From NCBI GenBank assembly GCA_947447375.1, contig CANFJB010000005.1, positions 1-64,000 on the forward strand: a stretch of DNA of 64,000 nucleotides, read 5' to 3'. Of the stretch, positions 44,090 through 53,273 are shown piece after piece (the stretch's first letter is position 1; each line of letters starts with the position of its first letter). The position numbers and the translations under genes were made by a program. Below the pieces are notes generated by a model that was not told the origin of the DNA, did no database searches, and saw only the letters and a list, made by a program, of their open reading frames with translations. The DNA comes from Bacteroidota bacterium. Lineage in GTDB: Bacteria; Bacteroidota; Bacteroidia; Flavobacteriales; Flavobacteriaceae.

Positions 44090-45175
44090 CTATTTTAAAT
44101 CCCCTATTTTATTCAATATTAGATGATTTAAAATAATTTCATATTTTAAGGCGAAAACAGCATCTACATATTGTTTATAATAGGCATCTTTAACAAATAT
44201 TTTCTTTTTATAATCTTTATATGAAATTTTTTTATATCTCTCAGGTAAAGTTGGATTTATTTGGTAAGATGGGCTGACTTCTAACACTAATGGAGTAGTA
44301 TTTAAATCATCATTTTCCCAAGTAATATCAAATGCTCCTGTGAGTAATTTCATTTTTGGTAAAAATGATAAAATAAGTTCTTTCCACTGATCTGGAAAAT
44401 TATCAAATTCTGTTGAATTACCAAAAGAGGTGGCAGTTGGTTTCCAATCATCGGTAGAATTAACTCTCCAATAGAAAGAAGTGATTTTGTTTCCTAGTAC
44501 AACTACTCTTAAATCTTTTCGCATATTAACCAGTTTTTGGACCAATGTATTTGAATGACCTTTGTCAAAAACTATTTTTAATGTATTGTGTAATTGAGTT
44601 TCGTTATTGATTCTTGTTATACCACGAGAACCTGCTGAATGAATTTCTTTTATTAAAACCGGAAATTCAATTTTGAGTAAATCTTGTTTAGAATAATTTC
44701 TATTTATAATTAAAGTTTCAGGATGGGGAATGTTAAGTTCTTTAAATTGATTTTGCATGTAAGCTTTATTTTCCCAGTATTTTATTTCATTTGAATTTGG
44801 AAAAAGAGAATTTCCTTGTTGTTCCAATTCATAAACAGTATGAAATAAAGTTGCGGAATAATTTGCCAAATTATATGGATTACAATTTTCAGATACGGAA
44901 TAATATATTCTTCTATTTTTAAACTTACCAATGTTTTTACCGAATACAATTTTAAATTTTAAATCATGCTGAACGATGGATTCTATTAGTGAAAAATCAC
45001 TTAATAAATCGTTATTTTTCAAATATTTAAAAAGAGTAAAAATCGGATTTGTTTTAATCCAAATAATTGATTCTGAGCTACTTCTGTAATTTTTAATCCA
45101 TTTAATTTTTGAAATTTTTATAAATAAATAAAAAAAAGCAAAAATTTTTGATAATAACCTATTTAATTTTTTCAT
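44090..45175 (-). CDS. ATP-grasp domain protein
   Basis: A 361-aa protein with a basic, hydrophobic N-terminus (about 5-20). The ATP-grasp fold is seen in KAYMQNQFKELNIPHP, the nucleotide-binding IEFPVLIKEIHSAGSRGITRI (in two parts), LVQKLVNMRKDLRVVVLG and the metal-binding GAFDITWE ... LVLEVSPSYQINP. ATP-grasp ligases join a carboxylate to an amine or thiol via acyl phosphate. In a glycan locus this suggests amide decoration. It follows the HAD gene by 40 bp and the aminotransferase gene, with which it may form a pathway. Confidence 0.8.
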   Translation of the reverse strand: MKKLNRLLSKIFAFFYLFIKISKIKWIKNYRSSSESIIWIKTNPIFTLFKYLKNNDLLSDFSLIESIVQHDLKFKIVFGKNIGKFKNRRIYYSVSENCNPYNLANYSATLFHTVYELEQQGNSLFPNSNEIKYWENKAYMQNQFKELNIPHPETLIINRNYSKQDLLKIEFPVLIKEIHSAGSRGITRINNETQLHNTLKIVFDKGHSNTLVQKLVNMRKDLRVVVLGNKITSFYWRVNSTDDWKPTATSFGNSTEFDNFPDQWKELILSFLPKMKLLTGAFDITWENDDLNTTPLVLEVSPSYQINPTLPERYKKISYKDYKKKIFVKDAYYKQYVDAVFALKYEIILNHLILNKIGDLK

Positions 45176-45215
45176 TTTAATTTTTTAATTTTTTTTTATT
45201 TTAATTTATTGAAAT

Positions 45216-45752
45216 TTAATTTGAATTTAATTTATTAATGTACTTATAATCGAAATAGTTTATTTTCATTTTATTTACTTCATTAATTACCACATTATAA
45301 AAAAGAATCTCACCATTTTCTTGATTGTAACTTAAATCATCAAAATAAGTTATATCAAAATTATCAGTCAAATATTTAAGATATATAAGTTTATCTGAAG
45401 GATTATTAGTTAAAATAAGCAAACTTTTTTTTATTTCAAATCCTGTTTTTTTTAACCAATACTTCGTAATTTTAAGATCTATGATATTTCTATTACTTAA
45501 AAAAATAATTGGGTAAGTTGAATATTCTTTTTTTAAATGTTCAATAGTGCCCTTTAGTGGCTTTAAATTTTTAAAATATTGATTTCTATTTTTTTTATAA
45601 TTTTCTAAATCTTTCCAAGAATCAGCAATTGTATTGTCAATGTCCAAAACCAAAAAAAAATTACTTTCTTTTTTAATAACGAATGATTTTAATTTAAAAT
45701 AGAAATAATATTTTATAAAAGGATTAATTACTAATTTAATTATTTTTCGCAT
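45216..45752 (-). CDS. HAD-superfamily phosphatase-like protein
   Basis: A 178-aa protein. An N-terminal hydrophobic/basic segment (1-28) precedes the HAD motif I LVLDIDNTIADS with D37 and D39. Motif II FLSNRN, a lysine near PSDKLIYLK and the acidic motif IV ITYFDDLSYN follow. All core motifs are present, so it is probably an active small-molecule phosphatase. It overlaps the upstream aminotransferase gene by 13 nt, which strongly suggests a joint pathway. Confidence 0.83.
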   Translation of the reverse strand: MRKIIKLVINPFIKYYFYFKLKSFVIKKESNFFLVLDIDNTIADSWKDLENYKKNRNQYFKNLKPLKGTIEHLKKEYSTYPIIFLSNRNIIDLKITKYWLKKTGFEIKKSLLILTNNPSDKLIYLKYLTDNFDITYFDDLSYNQENGEILFYNVVINEVNKMKINYFDYKYINKLNSN

Positions 45753-46894
45753 AACATTTCTTTGATAGCTTTGATTATTAATAAATTCTCTTCAAAAGTT
45801 CGAGAGGCTATTCTAACAAACTCTCCTTTTAAACCAATTTTATCAGAACAGTCTCTTACATAAATTCCATTATTTATCAATAAATTCATCGTAAAATCAA
45901 AAGAAGTCATTCCATTTTCTAATTCCACTAAAGCAAAATTGGCTCTTGATGGATATATTTTTATTCCCTGAATATTTTTAAGCTCATTCAAGAACATTAA
46001 AGTATTCATTATATATTTTTTCCTTTCAACATCATACTTTTCAATAAATCCTTTTTCAGAATATACTTTAAAAAAATAATTTGTTAATCCAGAAACATTC
46101 CACAAATATCCGTTTTGTAATAGTTTATCAACCTTATCAACGTTCATTACAGCATATCCAGCTCTCAAACCAGCAATACCAAAATCTTTTGACATACTTT
46201 TAACAATAATTAGGTTTGGATAACAATTTGTCAATTCCTCAGATGTTATTTGAGATAATTCAATATCTTCATAAGCAAAGTGGATAAAACTTTCGTCAAT
46301 TATAATATTAGAGACTTCTTTAAGATTAGAAAGAATATAATAAAAATCTTCCTGTTTTAAATATCCACCATTTGGATTATTAGGATTAATTATAACTATA
46401 GTGTCTGGTTTTTCTTTTTTTATAAATTCAACATACTTTTTAGGGTCCAGCAGATATTCTTCTTTTTTTAATAATGGAAAATAAACTATTTCAATATCAT
46501 CCTTAACAAATTCATAATAAGAAGAAAATGTTGGTGAAATTATACAGATTTTTTTAGCTATAAAATTATGCAAAATTGCTTGAATGATTTCAATCGCTCC
46601 ATTACCAACAAATATTTTTTTATTATCTACATTTATAGCTTTAGAAATATGTTTAGCTATTTCACTATTCTGAGGAGGATAAAATTCTAGAACATCTCTA
46701 AGTTTATTATTATCAATTAAATCTTTATGAAGAAATTTCATGAATAAATCTGTAGCATAAGGATTTGATAAAAAGCATGCGTCCACTTCTATTTTTAATT
46801 CGGGACATTCTTGTAAAATAGTATCTATACTAGGTGAATGTGTTCCAGACTCATTTTTTAATTTTTGGATTTTCTCGGCAATAGTATTTTTCAT
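45740..46894 (-). CDS. Class I/II PLP aminotransferase (HisC/CobD-like)
   Basis: A 384-aa fold-type I PLP enzyme. VGNGAIEIIQAIL forms the phosphate cup (about 96-108), NPNNPNGG the asparagine motif (170-177), and IIDESF holds the PLP-ring aspartate (D200). The Schiff-base lysine is K236 in SMSKDFG and R244 in GLRAGY binds carboxylate. It resembles histidinol-phosphate aminotransferase and Thr-phosphate decarboxylase. Followed by an overlapping HAD gene and an ATP-grasp gene, it probably makes an amino compound for glycan decoration rather than histidine. Confidence 0.85.
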   Translation of the reverse strand: MKNTIAEKIQKLKNESGTHSPSIDTILQECPELKIEVDACFLSNPYATDLFMKFLHKDLIDNNKLRDVLEFYPPQNSEIAKHISKAINVDNKKIFVGNGAIEIIQAILHNFIAKKICIISPTFSSYYEFVKDDIEIVYFPLLKKEEYLLDPKKYVEFIKKEKPDTIVIINPNNPNGGYLKQEDFYYILSNLKEVSNIIIDESFIHFAYEDIELSQITSEELTNCYPNLIIVKSMSKDFGIAGLRAGYAVMNVDKVDKLLQNGYLWNVSGLTNYFFKVYSEKGFIEKYDVERKKYIMNTLMFLNELKNIQGIKIYPSRANFALVELENGMTSFDFTMNLLINNGIYVRDCSDKIGLKGEFVRIASRTFEENLLIIKAIKEMLCEK

Positions 46895-46956
46895 GGGCTT
46901 TTTTGGCTTCTTGTGAATAAAATATTTATTATAAATTTAATGACATTAAAGTATTA

Positions 46957-47838
46957 TTAATTTTTATTAAAATTACTTTTCTTTTTTATTGAACAATCTA
47001 AATGAATTTGATTTTTTGAAATATCTATATTCAATAAATTATTAAATCTTTTTTTGAAATAGAAATTCTGTAGTTTAAAAATCGATATCATTAAGAAAAA
47101 AAGGCATTTTGCATAGTTAATTAATATTAATTTAAACTTAAATAAACCAATGAAATGAATATTAATTAAACGACGTGTGCTCTTTTGAGATAATAAATAT
47201 TTTGATAAATATGGAACTCCTGCTTGCCTATAGAACAACAATGGAATTTCAATGTTGTGAAATTTTGATTTTAATATAGTCCTGCTCCATAATTCAGCAT
47301 CTTCCATTCTATTAATCTCATTATTATATTTATTTAATTTGAACCAATTTGTTTTAGCTATAATTGTAGGATGAATAAAACACTTATTATTAAAAACATC
47401 TTCAATTAATTTAGGCTTTTTGTTAATTTTCATCATCCCATATATTTTATTATTATTGTCAATAGTATAGGCATAACTTCCTAATACATCAATTTCAAGA
47501 TTTTCTTCAAGATATTTTACTTGAATTTTTAATCTATCAAAATGCATGATATCATCCGCATCCATTCTAGCAAAATATTCACCACTTGCAAGATCTACTA
47601 ATTGATTTAATCTGAAAGACAAACCCATATTTCTACCATCTGAAAATATCTTAATTCGACTATCATCATAAGATCTTGCTATTTCCAACGAATTATCTTT
47701 ACTGCCATCATTAATTAAAATTAGTTCCCAATTTGAATAAGTTTGATTTAATACTGAACTTATAGCAAAATCTAGGTGCTTTTCACAATTATAAAATGAA
47801 ATTCCTATAGATATCAAAGGTTGTATATTATTTAACAT
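46957..47838 (-). CDS. Family 2 glycosyltransferase (GT-A fold)
   Basis: A 293-aa enzyme with the GT2 N-terminal block ISIGISFYNCEKHLDFAI, NQTYSNWELILINDGSKDNS (two parts) and the metal motif FARMDADDIM (DAD). A histidine-containing acceptor segment CFIHPTI and MEDAELWSR follow. The C-terminal 60 residues are hydrophobic and basic and may attach it to the membrane. It is transcribed ahead of the aminotransferase gene. Donor and linkage are unknown. Confidence 0.9.
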   Translation of the reverse strand: MLNNIQPLISIGISFYNCEKHLDFAISSVLNQTYSNWELILINDGSKDNSLEIARSYDDSRIKIFSDGRNMGLSFRLNQLVDLASGEYFARMDADDIMHFDRLKIQVKYLEENLEIDVLGSYAYTIDNNNKIYGMMKINKKPKLIEDVFNNKCFIHPTIIAKTNWFKLNKYNNEINRMEDAELWSRTILKSKFHNIEIPLLFYRQAGVPYLSKYLLSQKSTRRLINIHFIGLFKFKLILINYAKCLFFLMISIFKLQNFYFKKRFNNLLNIDISKNQIHLDCSIKKKSNFNKN

Positions 47839-48378
47839 TATACTATTTATATTAGTTATTGAGATTGAGATTTATATTAAAATGTATAAAAACACATTGA
47901 TTTATATTAGAAATAACATTTTTTTTGCTCATAGTAATTATAAAAATTTAAATTATTAAAGTATAATTATCAAATTAACACACAATGTAAGGAATTAGAG
48001 ATTAAATTGGTTTGTAATTTATTTTTTACAACAAATTTTTGATCAGAAAACTATTATAATTTTTTTTAATTTCACGAAGTTCTTTAATAACTAAATGAGC
48101 ACTTTAAAATAGTTTATAGCTTAATTAATTAAATTATAGTATAAGCAAGGTTCTTCTATTTACGAAACAACTAATAGAAAATTATTATTATCTAAAATTT
48201 TTTGTCAATAAAAATTATTCCCAAAGATATAATATAGAAGACTTTTAAATTTTATTTTGAAATGATTAATGAATAATAACAATAATAATGAAGATTATTA
48301 TTAGAATAATATTTAATTATTTGAAGTTAAATCTTCATTATTATTATTCAAATAGTTATCTGAAAATTAATTTTCCTA
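47839..48378. other. 540-bp AT-rich gap with a 16-bp inverted repeat
   Basis: No credible coding sequence on either strand. A perfect 16-bp inverted repeat (48281-48296 AATAATAATGAAGATT and 48330-48345) lies just after the GT11 stop. It could act as a weak hairpin, but lacks GC. The rest is low-complexity A/T. Confidence 0.6.
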
Positions 48379-49254
48379 TTAGAGTCTATACCAATCAGGA
48401 GGAATAAGATCATCTGTTACTTCATTTAATTCTCCAACATACCATTTCTTAGGAGCAATAATAATTTTGTTTTTATATGAATTTAGCCATGCTGCCCACC
48501 AACTAAAAGTACTATTAGCGATAATATTGTTTTTACATTTTGACATAAGAAACATATCTGCAATTGCTGAATTAATATTATTTGAATTATCGACAAAATG
48601 TATTTTTGTTTTTTTAGAAACTTTAAAATTATCTTTAGCCCATTTCATATCATTAGAAAAAACAAAAAAAACTGGAGATTCGATATTTTTAGAAATTAAA
48701 TCTATTGCCTCATTATAATATTCTAAAGTGCATTCTTCGAATATTAAAACGTTTTTACCTTTCAAATAATCACCCTTTCTAATATGCACACTTACTGAGT
48801 TAGTTTCTAAAATGTATTTATATGCATCAAGTTCAATTAAACTATTATCGTTGAAAATAAATTTTTCTCTAAGTTCACTTTCTACATTATTTGCATATTT
48901 ATAACTTTGCCAATAACCATCAAATAAAATATAACGTTGTGCAATATTAGATTTGAAATGCAATCCTTTTTCTACTAAAACATTTTTATTTACAAATGGA
49001 AATAATTGAATTATTTTCCTTTTTATTCTATATTCTAAATTACTCTTGAAATAATATTTTATATCCTTTCTTCTATGTTTTGAAATTTCAACTAAATCTA
49101 ATTTGAAATTTTTTATTGCTAAATCACCTAATTTTTCAGATTTTAAATCCGAAAAAAAACTAATTGAATCATTTCTTTCTTTTGACATATAAGTTGCGAA
49201 GGCAAATTGAAACATTTGATTTCCTATTCCTCCCCATAGTTTTACTGAAACCAT
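48379..49254 (-). CDS. Family 11 alpha-1,2-fucosyltransferase
   Basis: A 291-aa GT11 enzyme. The N-terminal WGGIGNQMFQFAFA, the GDP-fucose binding motif HIRKGDY (157-163) and the C-terminal NSTFSWWAAWLN are the three signature blocks. It transfers L-fucose from GDP-fucose, typically to the 2-OH of galactose. GDP-fucose can be made by gmd and fcl in the same locus. It starts 1 bp after the GT6 stop, so the two transferases are translated together. Confidence 0.94.
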   Translation of the reverse strand: MVSVKLWGGIGNQMFQFAFATYMSKERNDSISFFSDLKSEKLGDLAIKNFKLDLVEISKHRRKDIKYYFKSNLEYRIKRKIIQLFPFVNKNVLVEKGLHFKSNIAQRYILFDGYWQSYKYANNVESELREKFIFNDNSLIELDAYKYILETNSVSVHIRKGDYLKGKNVLIFEECTLEYYNEAIDLISKNIESPVFFVFSNDMKWAKDNFKVSKKTKIHFVDNSNNINSAIADMFLMSKCKNNIIANSTFSWWAAWLNSYKNKIIIAPKKWYVGELNEVTDDLIPPDWYRL

Positions 49255-49255
49255 A

Positions 49256-50044
49256 CTATTGAAATCTCCAAATTAAAAATGAGTAAATTCGTTTTAACTT
49301 TAGTACTAATCTTAAACCATATGCTTTTTTGGGTAATTTATCAAAAGAATTACCTGCATGTTTCATTTTATTTAAAATAACAATTTTTGGAAAAAATGGT
49401 ATTTTTGAATCTTCAGGAAATCCATATTCAGGATTCAACTCTAAAATATCTTTTCCATTTAAATAATTATTTAGGTGCGATTCATCATGATAAATCGCCA
49501 TAAAGCCATTTTTCATATCAATATGTATATTTTTACTACATTGCTCTATCAACTTAAGATATGCTTTAGTTTTTCCACCATTTAGGCTTCCCATAAAATA
49601 TTTGTAATTTTTATTTCTATTATATATAATGTAAGCAGTTGAATTCAAATTTCGTTCATAGGGAAAACTATATCTAGATTTATTATAGTAGCCAGGATGA
49701 ACTAAAGCCGCCAAACCTGAATTTAGCTCCGTTGGCAATATTTCGTAACCAACTGGCCTTACAAATTTCATGTTAGAATTAAAAAAATAAATATAATCCA
49801 TTTCCATTAATTGATCTTTTATAGTTAAAAACATATCGAACCGAAGTAATGAATCCAAAGGAAAACCTTTGGAGTTCTCAAATTGAACATAAATATTATT
49901 TGAATTTAAAATTTCAATATTATCTGTAAAAACAAAATATTTTTTTTCTTCTTTTGGTAAAAAAAACTTTTCTGAGCTTTGATAAAAAGAGTCCCAAAAA
50001 ACAGAATATTTACCAGTACAAATATATAAAACTCCAATTTTCAT
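49256..50044 (-). CDS. Family 6 glycosyltransferase (blood-group A/B transferase homologue)
   Basis: A 262-aa GT6 enzyme. IGVLYICTGKYSVFWDSFY, then MDYIYFFNSNMKFV in which N89-S90-N91 replaces the metal-binding DxD of animal enzymes, as is known for bacterial GT6. HPGYY, FMGSLNGGKT and HDESHLNNYL complete the family pattern. Characterised bacterial relatives add alpha-1,3-GalNAc or Gal to fucosylated galactose. The GT11 gene follows directly. Donor specificity cannot be read from sequence by eye. Confidence 0.92.
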   Translation of the reverse strand: MKIGVLYICTGKYSVFWDSFYQSSEKFFLPKEEKKYFVFTDNIEILNSNNIYVQFENSKGFPLDSLLRFDMFLTIKDQLMEMDYIYFFNSNMKFVRPVGYEILPTELNSGLAALVHPGYYNKSRYSFPYERNLNSTAYIIYNRNKNYKYFMGSLNGGKTKAYLKLIEQCSKNIHIDMKNGFMAIYHDESHLNNYLNGKDILELNPEYGFPEDSKIPFFPKIVILNKMKHAGNSFDKLPKKAYGLRLVLKLKRIYSFLIWRFQ

Positions 50045-50110
50045 ATTTTTTTAAATTTAAGGTGAGCTAATTTTTTTTTAATTTAATATTTCGATACTAA
50101 TTCAATTTTT

Positions 50111-51454
50111 TTAAGATTTATTTTTTTTGTAATAAAATAAGATGATGAGTGCTGGTAAAGAATTATAAAATAAAAACTGACCAATAACCTGAAAACTCAG
50201 CAAAATAGTTGAGTTGAATAATAATACTATGTAAAATAATGAAACTCGATAAAAAAATTGAGAGTTTAAATTAACTATATATAATTGATTTAAATATGAA
50301 TAATAATACCCTACAATAATAAAAAAAATGAATATTAACAAATATCCGCCATTTACATAGCATTCTGCTTGAGTCAAAAAAATCTGATCTTGATTACCAT
50401 TATACCACCCATAGAATAAATAATTATATAGTTTTACTCCTGAACCCTCTCGAAAAGGAACCCCAATAATTGGAAAAGAAGAAATAAAAGAATTAAAAAT
50501 TGTAAATTTTTTTTGTTTCATTTTGAAGATCGGAGCTATCATTTGACTACCTCCAGCATATACCTGAATATCATTAACAATCTCTTGGGTATTTTTTGAA
50601 GAATTATTTACATCAAATTCATCTTTGACTCTTATATTGCCAAAAACAAATAAAAAATACAACATCATAAATGCAATAAATATTGATGGTAAAGGTTTGA
50701 ACTTTATAAATGTTGAGAATCCCGCTAATAAAGCAAGCAATGGATAAACCATACTTTGTCTATTAGAATTTAGACTAAATAATAAGACAAAAAAAATTGA
50801 AATAATTAAAATTATATTTTTACTAAGTTTAGATTTATTATTTACATCAATTAAATTAACAAATCCAAAAACTGCAAACGGTAAAAAATATATTGCAAGA
50901 CTCGATAAATATTCAAGAAAACTGGTTTTTTCTGTTAATCTATCATCTAAAATTACAATAAAAATTCTAGTAAAATAATCATTATAATTTTGATAATAAA
51001 GTAGAAGAGCTGTTAAACCGAAAAAAAAATATAACCCAGATATAATTTTTATTTTTTTATAGTTTAACAGATATATCTGCTTCACAATTGCCTTTGTTCT
51101 GCTTTTTAAATAAAATGTTTCCCAACCAATAATAAAAGAAAAATACATTAACAATGTTATAGTATAACTTTTAAAAATTAATTCTGATTCAGTATTTCGA
51201 GTTTCTGAAAAAATTCTGTAATCAAAAAATAATCCTAAACATGGGAGAAAGTACAATCGAATAAAAAAAACTAAAAAAGCTAAATTTTGGGGTAAAAAAA
51301 TATTGTCAAACCTAAGCTTAAAATTTTTAGCAAAAAAATTAATACTTAAATAAATAATAATAACAATTGATTCCTCAAGATATATTTCACCTTTTAAAAC
51401 TTGTAAAAAAAGAAAAAAAGTAAAAAATAATAATAAATAAATAATTTTTTTCAT
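50111..51454 (-). CDS. wzy: Wzy-like O-antigen/capsule repeat-unit polymerase
   Basis: A 447-aa polytopic membrane protein with roughly 11-12 hydrophobic segments. A long soluble loop (about residues 275-350) contains RVKDEFDVNNSS and GVPFREGSGVKLYNYLFYGW in two parts. Low sequence conservation, topology and position between flippase and transferase genes are the basis for the call. It would polymerise undecaprenyl-PP-linked repeat units in the periplasm. Confidence 0.8.
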   Translation of the reverse strand: MKKIIYLLLFFTFFLFLQVLKGEIYLEESIVIIIYLSINFFAKNFKLRFDNIFLPQNLAFLVFFIRLYFLPCLGLFFDYRIFSETRNTESELIFKSYTITLLMYFSFIIGWETFYLKSRTKAIVKQIYLLNYKKIKIISGLYFFFGLTALLLYYQNYNDYFTRIFIVILDDRLTEKTSFLEYLSSLAIYFLPFAVFGFVNLIDVNNKSKLSKNIILIISIFFVLLFSLNSNRQSMVYPLLALLAGFSTFIKFKPLPSIFIAFMMLYFLFVFGNIRVKDEFDVNNSSKNTQEIVNDIQVYAGGSQMIAPIFKMKQKKFTIFNSFISSFPIIGVPFREGSGVKLYNYLFYGWYNGNQDQIFLTQAECYVNGGYLLIFIFFIIVGYYYSYLNQLYIVNLNSQFFYRVSLFYIVLLFNSTILLSFQVIGQFLFYNSLPALIILFYYKKNKS

Positions 51455-51512
51455 TTTTAAACAAAATTTTAAAAAGGATAAATACTAAAGAAGCAAATTT
51501 ATTTAGCTTAAT

Positions 51513-52799
51513 TTATTTTTTTCTTAAAAAAACAATTAGACATGATCCAATTATAAATGACACACAATAAGCAATTGGTGTCGCTAGCATAATTGAATTA
51601 TTTAAAATAATAATAAAAGTTATAAATAAACTTAGGGAAATAAATACATCAACTAAAGTTCTTAACCAAACTTGTCCATTTGCTAGAATACTTTGACCTA
51701 AAAATAAATTAACAGATGAAAATAAAGCAGCTAGTAGCATAATTCTATAAGGCCATTTAGCTGTAGAAAAATTAAGATGATACATTTTTATAACATTTGC
51801 TTCAAAAAAAACTGAAACTGAAATCAGAAAAAGGCTAATTAAGATACTTATTATCAATCCTATTTTTTCTGTAGAACGAAACTCAATCCGATTTTGTTTT
51901 TGTTTTGATAAAAGGGGTAAAATAACCTTTGAAATTTGTAAAGGAAAGAACTGAATTAAAATCATCCATTGATTAGCTATTCCAAAAATTGTTAACGCAA
52001 GTTTTCCATTTTCTTTATTATAAATTATATAATTAATAGCCCACTGTGATGGAATCAATACTAAAGTAGCTAAAAAAATGGGAAAAGAAGATTTAAGAAT
52101 GTACTTAATTAATGAATAATTAACTTTATTAATAATTATTAATTGATGATTTTTACAATTTTTTCTTAAAAAAATAAAATTGAAAAATAAACTTATTGAA
52201 AAAGAAAAAGCATATGCTATTAAAACTCCTTGAATTCCATATAATTTAGCAAAAAATAAAACATTAATAATTGTAAAAAGTCCTTTTATAAGACTAACTT
52301 TTGCTATATCTTTAAAAGCCCCTATACCTAAAAGGATACTTACTTGAAGAATATCCAAAGTACTTGTTATAAACCATAAAATAATAAAAAATAAAAAGGT
52401 TGGGGAGTTTGTTTCCCATAATTTAAGTCTGCCTAATTGAAAAAAATTAATTAATAGAAATATTGATGAAATTATTATTGCCAATGTTATTACAATATAA
52501 TATAAATTAGGTATAATTTTGCCCAGTCTATCTTTATTGTTATGTAAATTTTTTGAAACTATTATAGTCGCAAAAATATTTAGTCCTACTTGTGAAAACC
52601 CCTGCAACATGCTATTAGTAGAACTATAAAGTATTAATGTTCCGTATTCAATTCCTAAAAATCTAGCTAAAAAAATATTTGTTATAAAATTTAATCCTTG
52701 ACTTAAAACTCCAGCCATTGATCCCCAAAATATAGACACAAAAAGCATTTTTTGTGAATTAAATTTTTTTTTTATATTTAAGAACATTAAATTAATCAT
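51513..52799 (-). CDS. wzx: Wzx-like oligosaccharide flippase (MOP superfamily)
   Basis: A 428-aa membrane protein with about 12 helices. The N-terminal GVLSQGLNFITNIFLARFLGIEYGTLILY (in parts) pattern is typical of polysaccharide transporters that flip lipid-linked repeat units. It lies 58 bp before wzy. This is the first gene after the AT-rich 52.8-53.3 kb gap and heads the wzx-wzy-GT6-GT11 group. Confidence 0.88.
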   Translation of the reverse strand: MINLMFLNIKKKFNSQKMLFVSIFWGSMAGVLSQGLNFITNIFLARFLGIEYGTLILYSSTNSMLQGFSQVGLNIFATIIVSKNLHNNKDRLGKIIPNLYYIVITLAIIISSIFLLINFFQLGRLKLWETNSPTFLFFIILWFITSTLDILQVSILLGIGAFKDIAKVSLIKGLFTIINVLFFAKLYGIQGVLIAYAFSFSISLFFNFIFLRKNCKNHQLIIINKVNYSLIKYILKSSFPIFLATLVLIPSQWAINYIIYNKENGKLALTIFGIANQWMILIQFFPLQISKVILPLLSKQKQNRIEFRSTEKIGLIISILISLFLISVSVFFEANVIKMYHLNFSTAKWPYRIMLLAALFSSVNLFLGQSILANGQVWLRTLVDVFISLSLFITFIIILNNSIMLATPIAYCVSFIIGSCLIVFLRKK

Positions 52800-53273
52800 T
52801 TTTTAGCGAAAAGATATCAAACCTATGATCATTTTTTTTTATTAATTAACATGGAATCAAATATTCTAAAATAATATTAATAGACTTATTAAAATATTAT
52901 TAATTAATAATTTATATTGAAATAACACCCAAAATAATAATTCATATTAGGAAAATTAAGTGAAAAATAAAATATAATATTCAATCCTATAATAATATTA
53001 AATGGCTTCTACTTTAACATCGTATCTTAGATAAATTTTTTTTTTTATTTCAAAATAAAAAAAGCCAACTTATTAAATTAAAAAACAAAAAAAATCATTT
53101 CGAATAATAATTTTTTTAATTTTAAGAAAAAATATCGCAAAAGACAATTAATAACAAATATAGTACCTTATTCATTAAATAGTAATTTGTTTAATTGAGT
53201 ATTTTTAAATAAAATAATAAATTGAAATATGAATAGTTCCTCAAGTAATTTGATTACAATTTTGTATGATAAC
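52800..53273. other. 474-bp AT-rich gene-free gap
   Basis: Long A and T homopolymer runs and no open frame with coding character on either strand. I see no repeat, consensus promoter with proper spacing, or hairpin terminator here. Confidence 0.6.
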
